Positions 9,336 through 18,402 of a DNA stretch of 64,000 nt are shown here, one piece after another. Each line of letters begins with the position of its first letter. Position 1 is the first letter of the stretch. The stretch covers positions 1 to 64,000 of the forward strand of contig NZ_JAYDCK010000002.1 in NCBI RefSeq assembly GCF_034555965.1, in the 5' to 3' direction. Under the pieces are notes generated by a model. It did no database searches. It had not been told where the DNA came from and saw only the letters and a list, made by a program, of their open reading frames with translations. A program made the position numbers and the translations under genes. This DNA is from Aquicoccus sp. G2-2 (GTDB taxonomy: Bacteria; Pseudomonadota; Alphaproteobacteria; Rhodobacterales; Rhodobacteraceae).

Positions 9336-9938
9336 ATTAACTGGTCTGGCGCACACAGAGGGCAGACACCCGCTTCTTTTCAAGCAGCATGACCCCAGGG
9401 TTTTGAACGGATTCCTTGATACACTTTAGGGTTGCGGCCTCGGGTCTTCTTCCTATTCTACGAGTCGGTGAGGGCACTGCTAGCTCTAGAAGGATTTGCA
9501 GTTGAAACGGTATCTAACCAGCGCATTCGTTTTGTTCTCGGCAGCCTCACCTTTAAGTGCAGAATCCGCTGAAGAAAGCGGCGACCCTTTCGAAGTGAAG
9601 GTATCCACTATCGACCAAGGTTTTACTTCAGTCTACTATCGGGGACTGCCACTGGATGCCCAAAACCCAAGCTCGAAATACTCGGACGGTCGAGAGGCTT
9701 TGGCCACAGCGTCAGAGTTTCCAAATGCATTGAGCTGCCTTTCGTTCGAAGCAGAAACAGAAACGGTATCCCTTGCAAATCTGGACACCGGAAAATTCGA
9801 AAAAATGGCCGATCTGGAAATCTGCTTGCAAAAGGTTGGGAACGAGATCGGGGACCTTTCTAAGTTTGAGCCGTGGCTTCGCGCTGTTGGGTTTGGGTGG
9901 ACGGATGAGCGGCCCGCATCGCATTGGCTTTCTGCTAG

Positions 9939-10766
9939 GGTGTGGACTCAATTCACCCAACATCTGATTGCGAAGATGTGGACCATCGACAGGAAGTTCC
10001 GTTTGAGTTTTTTCGTATCTGGTTGTCAGCCTGCGCATGTCCTTCATTCGGCAAAAGAAGCGTTCTACAAGGTTTCGTTGCGCATAAATGTCGGGGTCAT
10101 GCGGGATGTGGATGCGGGCGTTTGACTTGCATGGGATCACGGCCAGAGCGCCCTCATCCGTAATGGCCTGACGGATGGCTTTCGATCCATACGCCTTGTC
10201 CGCGACGATTGCGGCGGGTTGTTTCTGCCAGCCAAGGAAAGCTCCAAAGGCTTTACTATCATGGGCCTGCGCCCCCGTGATCTCAATGCGCAACGGCCGT
10301 CCGCTATGGTCTACAGCGGCGTGAACCTTACTGCCGCGACCGCCGCGTGAGCGTCCAATACCCTGCGCCAACTCCCCCTTTTGAGCCTGCTGCCGCGCGG
10401 TGTGCCTTGACGATAGAGCTGTCAATGAAGATCAGGGCATCCTCACATTCTGTCGCAAGGGCCTCGAATATGCGTCGCCAGACCCCACGCTCACCCCACC
10501 TGGCGTAGCGGTTGTAGACGGTCGTTCGGGGGCCGTAACGCTCAGGAAGATCGCGCCAGGGCACGCCTGTGCGCAAGATGTAGAAGATCCCGTTCAGGAT
10601 CATCCTGTCATCCTTGCGCTGCGGACCGCGCCCTTGCTCGGGTAAATGTGGCCTGATTGCTGCCCATTCTTCGTCACTCAGATCAAATCTCGCCATAACA
10701 CACCTGTTTTGGACAGATGAATCACGCCAGAGACATATCAGCAAGCCGCTGAATTGGGTTCACACC
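9939..10766 (-). mobile_element. IS5 family (IS427 group) element
   Basis: An 828-bp element with near-perfect terminal inverted repeats: GGTGTGGACTCAATTCA at the left, and the complement of TGAATTGGGTTCACACC at the right. It is flanked by a direct CTAG target duplication (9935-9938 and 10767-10770). Size, ends and target fit the IS427 group. It carries one transposase in two frames on the minus strand. Confidence 0.9.
9948..10696 (-). CDS. IS5 family transposase (two frames, plus a likely 3' frameshift)
   Basis: OrfA runs from the ATG at 10696 (MARFDLSDEEWAAIRPHLP) to 10328. OrfB continues in another frame with GGRGSKVHAAVDHSGRPLRI, DKAYGS and the YAQRNLVERFFCRMKDMRR block that carries the catalytic glutamate. 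The shift is at an A4G5 run near 10380, a plausible recoding site. A further change at a run of six bases (10008-10013) moves the 3' end out of frame; one base fewer would give the normal tail NFLSMVHIFAIRCWVN and a stop at 9948. Confidence 0.75.
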
Positions 10767-11033
10767 CTAGTCACTTTGGGTTAGGGTCTGACGAAATCGC
10801 TGTTTTCCGTGCGCGCTGGAGAGGTGGGGATTCCTTTATTGGAAGGGGCTACCCCTTTAGTGCAAAATATAGGTGGACTGACGGTCTTGGAGCGAAAACC
10901 TAGATTTGACCTTGGTTGTGCGTCGTGAAGACCTGCGTGTTATAAGCGTAAAGGCTGTAATGATTTTTTTGTAGAAAGGTAGAGCGAAAAATGGCAATTC
11001 AACTAGCGGTCTGCCCGGCTGGGTATTTGGGCG

Positions 11034-11261
11034 GGTTCTGTCGCAAACTTTGCTGTTATGGTCTATCAGCGAGTATGATTTGTCCATGAGGTTGGTTGGA
11101 TGGTGTCGTTCAAAGGCGCGCAGTTCCCGAAGGAAGTGATCCTGCACGCGGTATTCTTCTATGTCCGATACGCAGTATCCTACCGCGACCTCGCCGAGGT
11201 CTTCTCCGTCTCACGGTCGACCATCTATCGGACTTTGCATAGGGTTTCTGGACGAGGATGA
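11034..11261 (+). mobile_element. IS6 family element remnant
   Basis: It starts with GGTTCTGTCGCAAA (from 11034), the terminal repeat also found on the IS6 element at 60670-61496. From 11100 it encodes MVSFKGAQFPKEVILHAVFF and YVRYAVSYRDLAEVF, the N-terminus of an IS6/IS240-type transposase. Similarity ends around 11230 (STIYRTLH) and the frame stops at 11261. Only the left quarter of the element remains. Confidence 0.75.
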
Positions 11262-11694
11262 CCACAATTGCCAAATCCTCTCGGAATGTCATTCGCCCAT
11301 CGGGAATTCGACAAACAAGATCACCCGATTCGAAAGCGATCTCGACGGCCAATTTTCTATTTTGCATTGATTCTGCGCACTTCTACTTTTTCTGAACCGA
11401 CTTTCTGTTCCACGATCTTGCGATTTCGAGAGTGACGCCAATGCGGATGCCAGGAGCACAACTTGCCATAGGTTTTGGTCTTGTAGTGATCTTTTTGGGG
11501 GACTTCCGGTGCGAGCGGAGACAGTTGACTGTTTGCCTCAGACTTTTGAGGCCAAACACAACAATCCAAAACTGGACATTTCGACTTGGACCGTAAGAGT
11601 CCAGTATCACTGCGTTGCGGATATTTCGCCACGCATAAAACGCACATGGAGTTCTATATCTAACTACAATTAATGTTGATCAACTTATCCCTCC
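11262..11694. other. Gap with at most a gene stub
   Basis: More than 400 bases with no confident gene. On the minus strand a frame from 11367 toward 11243 reads MQNRKLAVEIAFESGDLVCR and IPDGRMTFREDLAIVVILVQ, which looks like a genuine N-terminus truncated where the IS6 remnant begins. Nothing else is supported. Confidence 0.35.
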
Positions 11695-12618
11695 GTGCTG
11701 GACTCGATTCTCGGGTTGGAAAGGACGATCATTCGCATGCCAAAATACAAACTTGTGCCGAAGTTGAGGGCGTGCCCAGTTGAGGATGAAACATCCCTGC
11801 CACGACTTCGACCTCTACAATCATCGCTGAAAACCTTCAAAGTAGGATGTGTGGTCGTTCTCTGTCTTCTAACCAGCACTTCGTCGCCAGTCTGGGCTGA
11901 TGCGCAAGAATGCAAGCCGGAAAGCATCTCAACTGAAGCTGCAATGTTACTGTCAGCCAAAGCAGTTAAAGCAGGTATTCAGTTTCAAGATAGAATTGAA
12001 GAACTTCGTGCTGACGGGATCTCACTAGAGACGGATAGCAGCTTTGAAAAGCAGACTCTCGATCCGGCCAAACATCAGAAGGTTGCGCTAGAGCTGTGGT
12101 CGCGGACGCGCTTCGGAAGTAAGGCCATAGAGGAATTCAAGAGCAATGGACTACAACCGAGTCAGTTTCATATTTCTATAGCGCTAAGTAACGCTACCAA
12201 GCGAACGGTGAACTACTTTACAATCGCATTTTATGAGCATTTGAGCCAGTTGATAAAAAACTCCGGCGAAATGAACGAACAACCGGCGAAAAGTCCTTTT
12301 GATGTCGATCCCGATGTGTTTACCTTCATGCTGCGACAATTTGTGGACGGGGCAGGGCTGGTCTTGGAGAAATCACTTGTCGAGACCCGCTCGAACTATT
12401 CGCAGGTGACGTACGTATTCCATGAACGATCTGGTATGAGGGGAAAAGACTCGACTTCCAGGTTGCAGCTCCGGATCAGCGCTGACTCTGACTTTCAGGA
12501 CGTGGCAATAGAAGGTTTGGTTTTCGCGCCACGAGATTGGCTAAAGGGTGGCGGCCAGGCCAACTTCGATGGCGTGAATGAGTGCTTCAACATGGTCAGA
12601 GCGATGGAAGAAAAGTAA
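11695..12618 (+). CDS. Hypothetical exported or membrane-anchored protein
   Basis: A 307-residue protein of unknown family. A hydrophobic segment near residues 50-68 (VGCVVVLCLLTSTSSPVWA, followed by DAQEC) looks like a signal peptide, so the true start may be the methionine at 11737 or a later codon. The remaining 235 residues are mixed alpha/beta, with no motif I recognise. The next frame starts two bases after its stop, implying an operon whose second gene was destroyed by IS110. Together with the broken gene at 9496, it suggests this locus once held several exported proteins. Confidence 0.6.
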   Translation: MLDSILGLERTIIRMPKYKLVPKLRACPVEDETSLPRLRPLQSSLKTFKVGCVVVLCLLTSTSSPVWADAQECKPESISTEAAMLLSAKAVKAGIQFQDRIEELRADGISLETDSSFEKQTLDPAKHQKVALELWSRTRFGSKAIEEFKSNGLQPSQFHISIALSNATKRTVNYFTIAFYEHLSQLIKNSGEMNEQPAKSPFDVDPDVFTFMLRQFVDGAGLVLEKSLVETRSNYSQVTYVFHERSGMRGKDSTSRLQLRISADSDFQDVAIEGLVFAPRDWLKGGGQANFDGVNECFNMVRAMEEK

Positions 12619-12620
12619 CT

Positions 12621-12758
12621 ATGGCGATAAGAATCTATCTCGAGTCGAAACAAGTTCTACTTCCTCCAATTGGCATCCCAACAGGATATGGTCACCTTTA
12701 CCTGGTGCTTCGTGATGACGATGACCCAAACAACGTCCCGCATGAGCTAATGGGATGA
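12621..12758 (+). pseudogene. Truncated gene stump at IS110 boundary
   Basis: A 45-codon frame (MAIRIYLESKQVLLPPIGIP, then TGYGHLYLVLRDDDD) starts two bases after the previous stop. It is cut where the left end of IS110 copy 2 begins, at about 12751. The sequence looks like the N-terminus of a longer protein. No continuation was found beyond the nested elements at 16635. Function unknown. Confidence 0.55.
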
Positions 12759-14095
12759 ACTGCCTTCCCGCCAAACCGCAGCTATTGTTGTGGGCATAGG
12801 TGGAGAGAGAGGAGCATTCTGATGGTTATCGAAGTTTTGGGCATTGATCTGGGCAAGACCGTTTGTAGCCTTGCAGGATTGGACGCAACAGGCGCGGTCG
12901 TATACCGCAAGCGCCTTCAACGGCACCGGTTGCTGGACTTTCTAGAAGGTTTGGATCCCTGCATTGTTGCGATGGAGGCTTGCGGCGGCGCGCATCACAT
13001 TGGTCGTTTTTGCCTTCAACACGGACATGCGCCTCGGCTGATGTCGCCGCTTTATGTCCGGCCTTACGTCAAGGTTCACAAAAATGATGACCGTGATGCG
13101 GAGGCGATCGCCGAGGCCGCGACGCGCCCGACAATGTCATTCGTCGCGATCAAATCGGAAGAGCAGCTTGATCTTCAGGCTCTGCACCGAGCCCGCGAGC
13201 GGTTGGTGACCGAAAGGACACGCCTTATCAATCAAGGCCGGGGCTTTCTTATGGAGCGCGGCATTCGGGTCGGAGCAGGTCGCCACGTCTTCCAAAAAGA
13301 GCTGGTCAGATTGGTTGCGGCAGGCACCGCTGATCTTTCGCACCGTATCCTGTCGATGTTGTCAGACATGATGGCAGAACTGGCCACGATTAACGACCGA
13401 GTTGAAGCGATCGACACCGAGATCAAGGCTCTTGCCAAGGCAGATGCCGACATGCAGCGGTTGATGGAAATCCCTGGCGTTGGCCCAACGATTGCCAGCG
13501 CCCTTGTGGCTGCCGTTGGAACCGGCAGCAGCTTTGCCAAAGGGCGCGATCTTGCCGCATGGCTTGGTCTCGTGCCACGTCAGATCACCACAGGTGGAAA
13601 AGCCAAGCTGATCGGCATCTCAAAGCACGGCAACCGATACCTCCGCAAATTGTTCATCCATGGGGCGCGGACCGTTCTGCATCTCGTGCGGGATCGAGCA
13701 TCGCCTATAACCCAATGGGCAGATGGGCTGAAAGAGCGGGCACACGTGAATGTCGCTGCCGTTGCCATGGCCAACAAGATGGGCGGATCGCCTGGGCCGT
13801 ATTGACGAAAGGCGAGCGATATCGTCCCGCGGCGCTTGTGGGCGCATAGACACGCAACTGCGCAACACATAGGAATCTGCGAGCGAGGAGGAGATGGACC
13901 AACGACCAATCGGCGTCTTGTCAGTCTGACGGGGAGCATGGCCCCCAGAGTGCCGATGAGCTAACGAGACACAGGACGCGCGACTTCCCATCTTGGTCAG
14001 GGGCAAATCGAATGGCCCCATCGAAAGACCGAATACATAGAAGCAGGGTCAAAGGGACATCAACAAAACGCTTGCAGGGGAAGGCAGTTCATACA
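12751..14095 (+). mobile_element. IS110 family element, copy 2 (IS1111-like)
   Basis: The subterminal inverted repeat ATGAACTGCCTTCCC lies at 12755-12769, with its exact complement at 14078-14092. The left arm is about 70 bases and the right non-coding arm about 245 bases (13850-14095), the arrangement of IS1111-type elements, where the right arm holds the bridge RNA. The right edge abuts the left end of an IS3 element at 14096. Confidence 0.8.
12822..13849 (+). pseudogene. IS110 transposase, frameshifted near the 3' end
   Basis: The first 320 or so residues are a normal IS110 recombinase (GIDLGKTVCSLAG; MEACGGAHHIG; KNDDRDAEAIAEA; IPGVGPTIASALV; LAAWLGLVPRQITTGG). At about 13782 the frame slips: it reads NKMGGSPGPY and stops at 13805. 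The +1 frame carries the expected ending RIAWAVLTKGERYRPAALVG to a stop at 13849. One missing base in the GGCGG stretch explains it. Confidence 0.8.
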
Positions 14096-14153
14096 TGCTC
14101 CCCTGAGAAGTCCGGTTTTTGAGTTAGCCTGTTTTCCAAGAAGGAGACAGACG

Positions 14154-14423
14154 ATGAAGAGAAGCCGTTTCAGCGAAGAACAGATAATCGGGATACTGAA
14201 GGAGCATCAGGCAGGGCTTGGTGCGAAGGAGCTGTACCGCAAGCATGGCGTGAGCGATGCGACGTTTTATAAATGGCGGTCCAAATATGGCGGCATGGAA
14301 GTATCGGAGGCCAAGAGACAGAAGGCGCTTGAGGTTGAGAATGCCAAACTGAAGAAGCTGCTGGCTGAGCAAATGATGGATGTGTCGACGCTCAAGGAGA
14401 TGTTGGGAAAAAAGAGCTTTTGA
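14154..14423 (+). CDS. IS3 family transposase OrfA
   Basis: An 89-residue helix-turn-helix protein (RFSEEQIIGILKEHQAG; LYRKHGVSDATFYKWRSKYG) followed by a leucine-zipper-like tail (LEVENAKLKKLLAEQMMDVS). This is the standard OrfA of IS3-type elements. Its stop overlaps the OrfB frame (14420), where a programmed frameshift normally makes the OrfAB transposase. Confidence 0.9.
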   Translation: MKRSRFSEEQIIGILKEHQAGLGAKELYRKHGVSDATFYKWRSKYGGMEVSEAKRQKALEVENAKLKKLLAEQMMDVSTLKEMLGKKSF

Positions 14424-15077
14424 GACCCGGTTCACGCAAAAGGGCAGTGACCTGGGCGATGACAGAGAAGCAATACAATCAAAAGCGGGCCTGCGCCTTG
14501 GCTGGGATCGACCCGCGTGTTTATCGGCGGGTGTCGCAGCGCTCAACGGACATTGATCTGCGAGACCGCTTGAAGGAGCTGTCATCTGACCGACGTCGTT
14601 TTGGATACCGGCGGCTGCACATCCTGCTCAAACGTGAAGGCTGGACGGTGAATTGGAAGAAGCTATACCGGATTTACCGCGAAGAAGGATTAACTGTCCG
14701 CAAACGGGGCGGTCGCAAGCGCGCTGTGGGCACCCGAGCACCGATGGCGATCCCGCAGGGACCAAACCAACGGTGGTCGCTCGACTTTGTGTCCGACAGC
14801 CTGTCTTGCGGTCGCCGCTTCCGCATTCTGAATGTGATCGACGACTTCAGCCGCGAATGTTTGGCTGCCGTGGTCGACACATCGCTCTCAGGTGACCGTG
14901 TGGATCGGGAGCTGGACCGCATTGCTGAGATGCGCGGCTATCCCTGCATGGTGGTCAGCGACAACGGCACAGAACTAACTTCGAATGCGATCATAAAATG
15001 GCAGGAGGATCGCAAGGTTGACTGGCACTACATCGCACCGGGCAAGCCCATGCAGAACGGGTTTGTCGAAAGCTTCA

Positions 15078-16419
15078 TGTATAGACGGCCCCGCGGGCGC
15101 AAGCGTTTTGATTGTGATCTTCATCGGCGGGTGCGTTCATGTATTCGGCCTGTTTGTGCAGTCCATACGTGACTGCTGGCCCTGATGGTGTCGGCGGATC
15201 GAGGCCTCATCAACGGGACGCGCTTTGATGCGCTTAAAGCTCTCCGGGCTTTCTCGGTCCTCAGCTCTGCCGATTTGCCATCACGCTATCATTGCACTTG
15301 TGCCATCTCGTTGTGTCCAGTTTGTTTGGTCCAAGAGGTTATGCAGTTCTAAACACTTCACCGGTCGTGAGCATTGCCCAGATGGTTCGTGCCAATTTGT
15401 TTGCTACAGCTACAGCAACGACCATAGGCTTACGCCGTGCAAGCAAAGCCTCGATCCATGGACCATCAACGCGGGAGCGCGCTTTTGGGTATTGCACCAC
15501 CGTTCGCGCGCCCAACACCAACAGGTGGCGGAGATATCGATCACCCTGTTTGGTAATGCCGCCAAGCCTGTGTTTTCCTCCGGATGAGTTTTGTCGTGGC
15601 GTCAGGCCAAGCCAAGCAGCAAACTCACGACCCGACCGAAAGGCGGACGGATCCGGGACCGTAGCAGCAAATGCAGTCGAAGTAATCGGTCCGATCCCCG
15701 GTATGGTCGCAAGCAACTGACAAATTGTATTGGTCTCGTGGATCTCAGCAAGCCGGACATCAATCTTCTCAATTTGCGCGTCAAGCGCGTCCAGTTGGTC
15801 GATAAGAACATTCAAGGCAAAGCAAGCATGTTCCGGTAGGTCTTTCCGGATCTCGTCCAGCTTTGCAATGAGACTATCTACCCGGTGTCTACCTTGAGCG
15901 ACAACGATCCCATACTCGGCCAAGTGGGCTCGGAATGCACAAGACGCCATGGTGCGTTGCCGAACCAGAAGCCCTCTCGCTCTGTGCAGCATCAGAAAGG
16001 CTTGATCTTCCCGTGATTTGATCGGGACAAAGCGCATGTTGGGGCGGGTCACCGCTTCACAGATGGCAGCCGCGTCGGTGGCATCATTCTTTGCGCCACG
16101 CCGCACATAGGGTTTGACGTAGCCAGGGGGATTAGCCGCACGTCATGGCTGAGTTCCGCTAATTGACGCGCCCAGTTGTGAGCCGTTGCACAGGCCTCAA
16201 TGCCAACCAAACACGGCGGCAAAGCCTTAAAGAAAGGTAGAAGCTCACGGCGCGTGAGTCTCTTGCTATCAATCGTGCTACCTGCCGCATCGGCGACATG
16301 GACGTGGAAAACGTTCTTGGCCAGATCAAGGCCAACAGTTGTCGGGGTCATTAGAAAGCTCCTTATGATATGTAGGACCACTATACGGTCCCTCCTCAGG
16401 AGTGGGGCCGTCTTCCCCA
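15078..16419 (-). mobile_element. IS110 family element, copy 3 (nested in IS3)
   Basis: The insertion edges can be placed because the interrupted IS3 gene is known: left flank ...AGCTTCA, right flank TCAACGGG.... Subterminal inverted repeats AGACGGCCCC lie near both edges (about 15083-15092, and as GGGGCCGTCT near 16404-16413). The transposase-proximal arm is about 68 bases and the distal non-coding arm about 260 bases (15078-15338), again IS1111-like. Confidence 0.85.
15339..16351 (-). pseudogene. IS110 transposase with one frameshift
   Basis: The N-terminal part begins at the ATG at 16351 (MTPTTVGLDLAKNVFHVHVA) and has the GIEACATAHNWA block. At a run of five C's near 16122 the frame is lost (reads RLIPLATSNP). 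One more base would give RLIPPGYVKPYVRRGAKNDA and join the second frame (15339-16106), which holds ATDAAAICEA, IPGIGPITSTAF and FAAWLGLTPRQNSSGG and ends TGEVFRTA. A single-base deletion accounts for the break. Confidence 0.85.
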
Positions 16420-16731
16420 TCAACGGGCGCATGAGAGACGAATGTCTAAATGAGCACCTGTTCGACAACCTCCGCCATGCCCGCCAGTTGATCGCGGCAT
16501 GGCGCACCGACTTCAACCATAACCGCCCACACACAAGCCTCGCTGGCCTAACACCGGTCGAATATGTTAACCGGTCAAAGGAAGACCAAAACCTGAACAG
16601 AGCTAACCTAAGTTAGCGGACTCATTGGGGAACAGGTCACCGGCGATAACCACCGTTTTTGGATGCCCTATAGGTAAGTTGTACGGACGAAGCAGTCTTC
16701 GAATTTCTCGGACCAGAGAGTAGCCTTAGCC

Positions 16732-17205
16732 ATGTTTAAGAAGCTCTTTAAAAAACTTGGAAATCCAACCCTCAACGCGGATCGCAAAACGATGGAAGCC
16801 GCACTTAAAGAGCATTGTATTCCTGTTCTTCGAAAACGAGGATTTAGCGGCTCATTTCCAAATTTTTATCGAGAGACTGGTAACTTTGTAGCCTTGGTCA
16901 ACTTCCAGTTCTTTTCGTCGGGCGGAAGCTTTTGCGTAAACCTTGGTTATGCTGATCCTCAGCGTAGCAACGTGTTTTATGAACCTGATGCAGAGGTGCG
17001 CAAATAAAGGGTTAGTGCCACCAGAGATCAACGTCGTTTGGGGCGACCGGATGGTGGTGACCGATGGTTTAGCTTCGGTAAAACGAGCTATGACTTGTAC
17101 CGAGGTGATCCCGAGCCGGTTCACGAAATTGCCGATACATGCGCGCAGCAATTTTTATCGGATGCGGAAAACTGGTGGCTAAACAAGCTAGAAAACCACC
17201 AATGA
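16732..17205 (+). pseudogene. DUF4304 protein with in-frame stop codon
   Basis: The frame starts MFKKLFKKLGNPTLNADRKT and carries DUF4304 features (LRKRGFSGSFPNFYRETGNF; VNFQFFSSGGSFCVNLGYAD). A TAA at 17005-17007 ends it after 91 residues. The same frame then stays open for 65 more codons (RVSATRDQRRLGRPDGGDRW; VHEIADTCAQQFLSDAENWW) to a TGA at 17203. Homologues of this length contain the second part, so a single codon change truncated the protein. The stop is in frame, unlike the other lesions in this window. Confidence 0.75.
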
Positions 17206-17235
17206 TCAGTTCAATGGCCACCTTTGATATTATCG

Positions 17236-17330
17236 GGACTGATGCTGTAACCGCGCCCCCGACAGCCTTGATGTGCCATTGTGGGTTTGTATGGACTCAC
17301 AAAGGAGAGCGGATGGGACATTACGAGCAA
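17236..17330 (+). mobile_element. IS110 left-end remnant
   Basis: The sequence GGACTGATGCTGTAACCGCG at 17236-17255 nearly matches the left end of IS110 copy 1 (7967-7986), and the CCCCCGAC that follows also matches. A short frame begins MGHYEQDD at 17313, like the MxHY start of some IS110 transposases, then degenerates. The rest of the gap up to 17476 holds no gene. Confidence 0.5.
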
Positions 17331-17476
17331 GACGACAAACAAATAATTCCCGAAAGTGCGGGCCGGTGTGACGCCTCTTGCCGAAAAAACGCATCCAGAA
17401 CAAATTTACTCTCGCAAAGGTGGTTTTATACATGTAAATCAATCTTAAAAGTTATGCTTTTTGACTTGGGGAACGG

Positions 17477-18340
17477 ATGAAGCGAGCGGCCATTCTGAAT
17501 TATCCTGTCTGGTTCGTGGCTGGCGTATTTGCCTGCCTGACTCTTGCGATCTCAGCGATCCCGGTTGCTGCTCAAGAGAGTTCCGGGATCGATCAAGGTC
17601 TCGCTGCGCTTGAAACCCGGGACTTCGAAGCTGCGTCTGAGCATTTCGCAGCGGCCTTCGATGCGGGCCAAGCCGACGGGGCGTTTTACCTTGGCCGCAT
17701 GCTGGAGCTCGGCATGGGCGGCACCCCCAACTTGAAGGCCGCTGTGGGCCTGTATCTTGCAGGCAGCGCCAAGGGATCAGCGCCTGCCAAGAACCGGCTT
17801 GGCGTGTTGCACATCCAGGGAAACGGCGTCCTCCAGGACTATGAGCAGGGCGCCAAGCTTATTTGCGAAGCGGCAGAATTGGGCGATGTAAACGGGGCGT
17901 ATAACTGTGGCAGCCTAACGCTTGAAGGCCGTGGCGTTGAGCAGGACGAAGCGCGCGCCTATGCGCTGTTTCAGCAAGCCGCCGAGCTAGGGCATCTCGG
18001 GGCCAAGAACGAATACGCCAACGCCTTGATCGAAGGCAAATATGTCGAACAGGATATCGAAGGCGCCGTTCAGCTTTTTCAGCAGACGGCGGCCTCGGGC
18101 AATCCGGTCGGGCTCTATGCGCTCGGTCAGGCCTTCGCGGTCGGCTTGGGCGTCGATCAGGATCTGGTAAAGGCGCATAGCTACTTCAACATCGCCGCCA
18201 CATTGGAACATCCGCAGGCGGCCGCCGCGCGGACGGCTCTGGAGCAAGAGATGAGCGCAGAGGACGTCACCCGGGCCCAGCAGCGGGCCAAGGCTTGGCG
18301 GCCCGAGCAGCCGGAAACGGAACGCGCAGAGACGAACTAG
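17477..18340 (+). CDS. Secreted Sel1-like repeat protein
   Basis: A 287-residue protein with an N-terminal signal peptide (hydrophobic core FVAGVFACLTLAISAIPVAA, cleavage near residue 32). At least five Sel1-type repeats of about 36 residues follow, each with a GxAxAKNRLGVLHIQGNGV-like pattern (AAELGHLGAKNEYANALIEG; ASGNPVGLYALGQAFAVGLG). Such alpha-solenoids bind partner proteins. It lies 62 bases upstream of the large exoprotein gene on the same strand, so it may be co-transcribed and assist its folding or export; that is inference. The C-terminal 35 residues are charged and probably disordered. Confidence 0.85.
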   Translation: MKRAAILNYPVWFVAGVFACLTLAISAIPVAAQESSGIDQGLAALETRDFEAASEHFAAAFDAGQADGAFYLGRMLELGMGGTPNLKAAVGLYLAGSAKGSAPAKNRLGVLHIQGNGVLQDYEQGAKLICEAAELGDVNGAYNCGSLTLEGRGVEQDEARAYALFQQAAELGHLGAKNEYANALIEGKYVEQDIEGAVQLFQQTAASGNPVGLYALGQAFAVGLGVDQDLVKAHSYFNIAATLEHPQAAAARTALEQEMSAEDVTRAQQRAKAWRPEQPETERAETN

Positions 18341-18402
18341 GCCGCATTGGTGGCAATAAATTACAGGCCTGATCCAGGGCCGGAAAAAGACGGGACGAAT
18401 AG

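Larger units (their letters stand above)
9496..10903 (+). pseudogene. Secreted hypothetical protein gene interrupted by an IS5 element
   Basis: The 5' part (9496-9938) encodes a signal peptide (MQLKRYLTSAFVLFSAASPLSA) and about 148 residues of a protein I do not recognise. The frame then enters an IS5-type element. Removing the element (9939-10766) and one CTAG copy restores the frame: it continues as SASHFGLGSDEIAVFRARW and ends YRWTDGLGAKT at a TAG at 10901-10903. The original protein would be about 190 residues and exported. The perfect rejoining shows a recent, clean insertion. Confidence 0.75.
14420..16616 (+). pseudogene. IS3 family transposase OrfB, interrupted by IS110
   Basis: The 5' part (to about 15077) has the HTH_21 region and integrase core: WSLDFVSDSL, LNVIDDFSRECL, VVSDNGTELTS and GKPMQNGFVESF. 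There the IS110 copy 3 intervenes. The frame resumes at about 16421 with NGRMRDECLNEHLFDNLRHA, which contains the catalytic glutamate region, and ends SKEDQNLNRANLS at 16616. Joining the flanks at AGCTTC/AACGGG gives an intact transposase. Confidence 0.88.
14096..16634 (+). mobile_element. IS3 family element, split by a nested IS110
   Basis: Left end TGCTCCCCTGAGAAGTCCG (14096) and right end, as complement, TGTTCCCCAATGAGTCCG (ending 16634) form imperfect terminal repeats with the usual TG...CA termini. OrfA and OrfB have the IS3 arrangement. An IS110 element (15078-16419) interrupts OrfB. No target duplication is visible: the left flank is the right edge of another IS110 and the right flank is unrelated. 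Confidence 0.8.
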
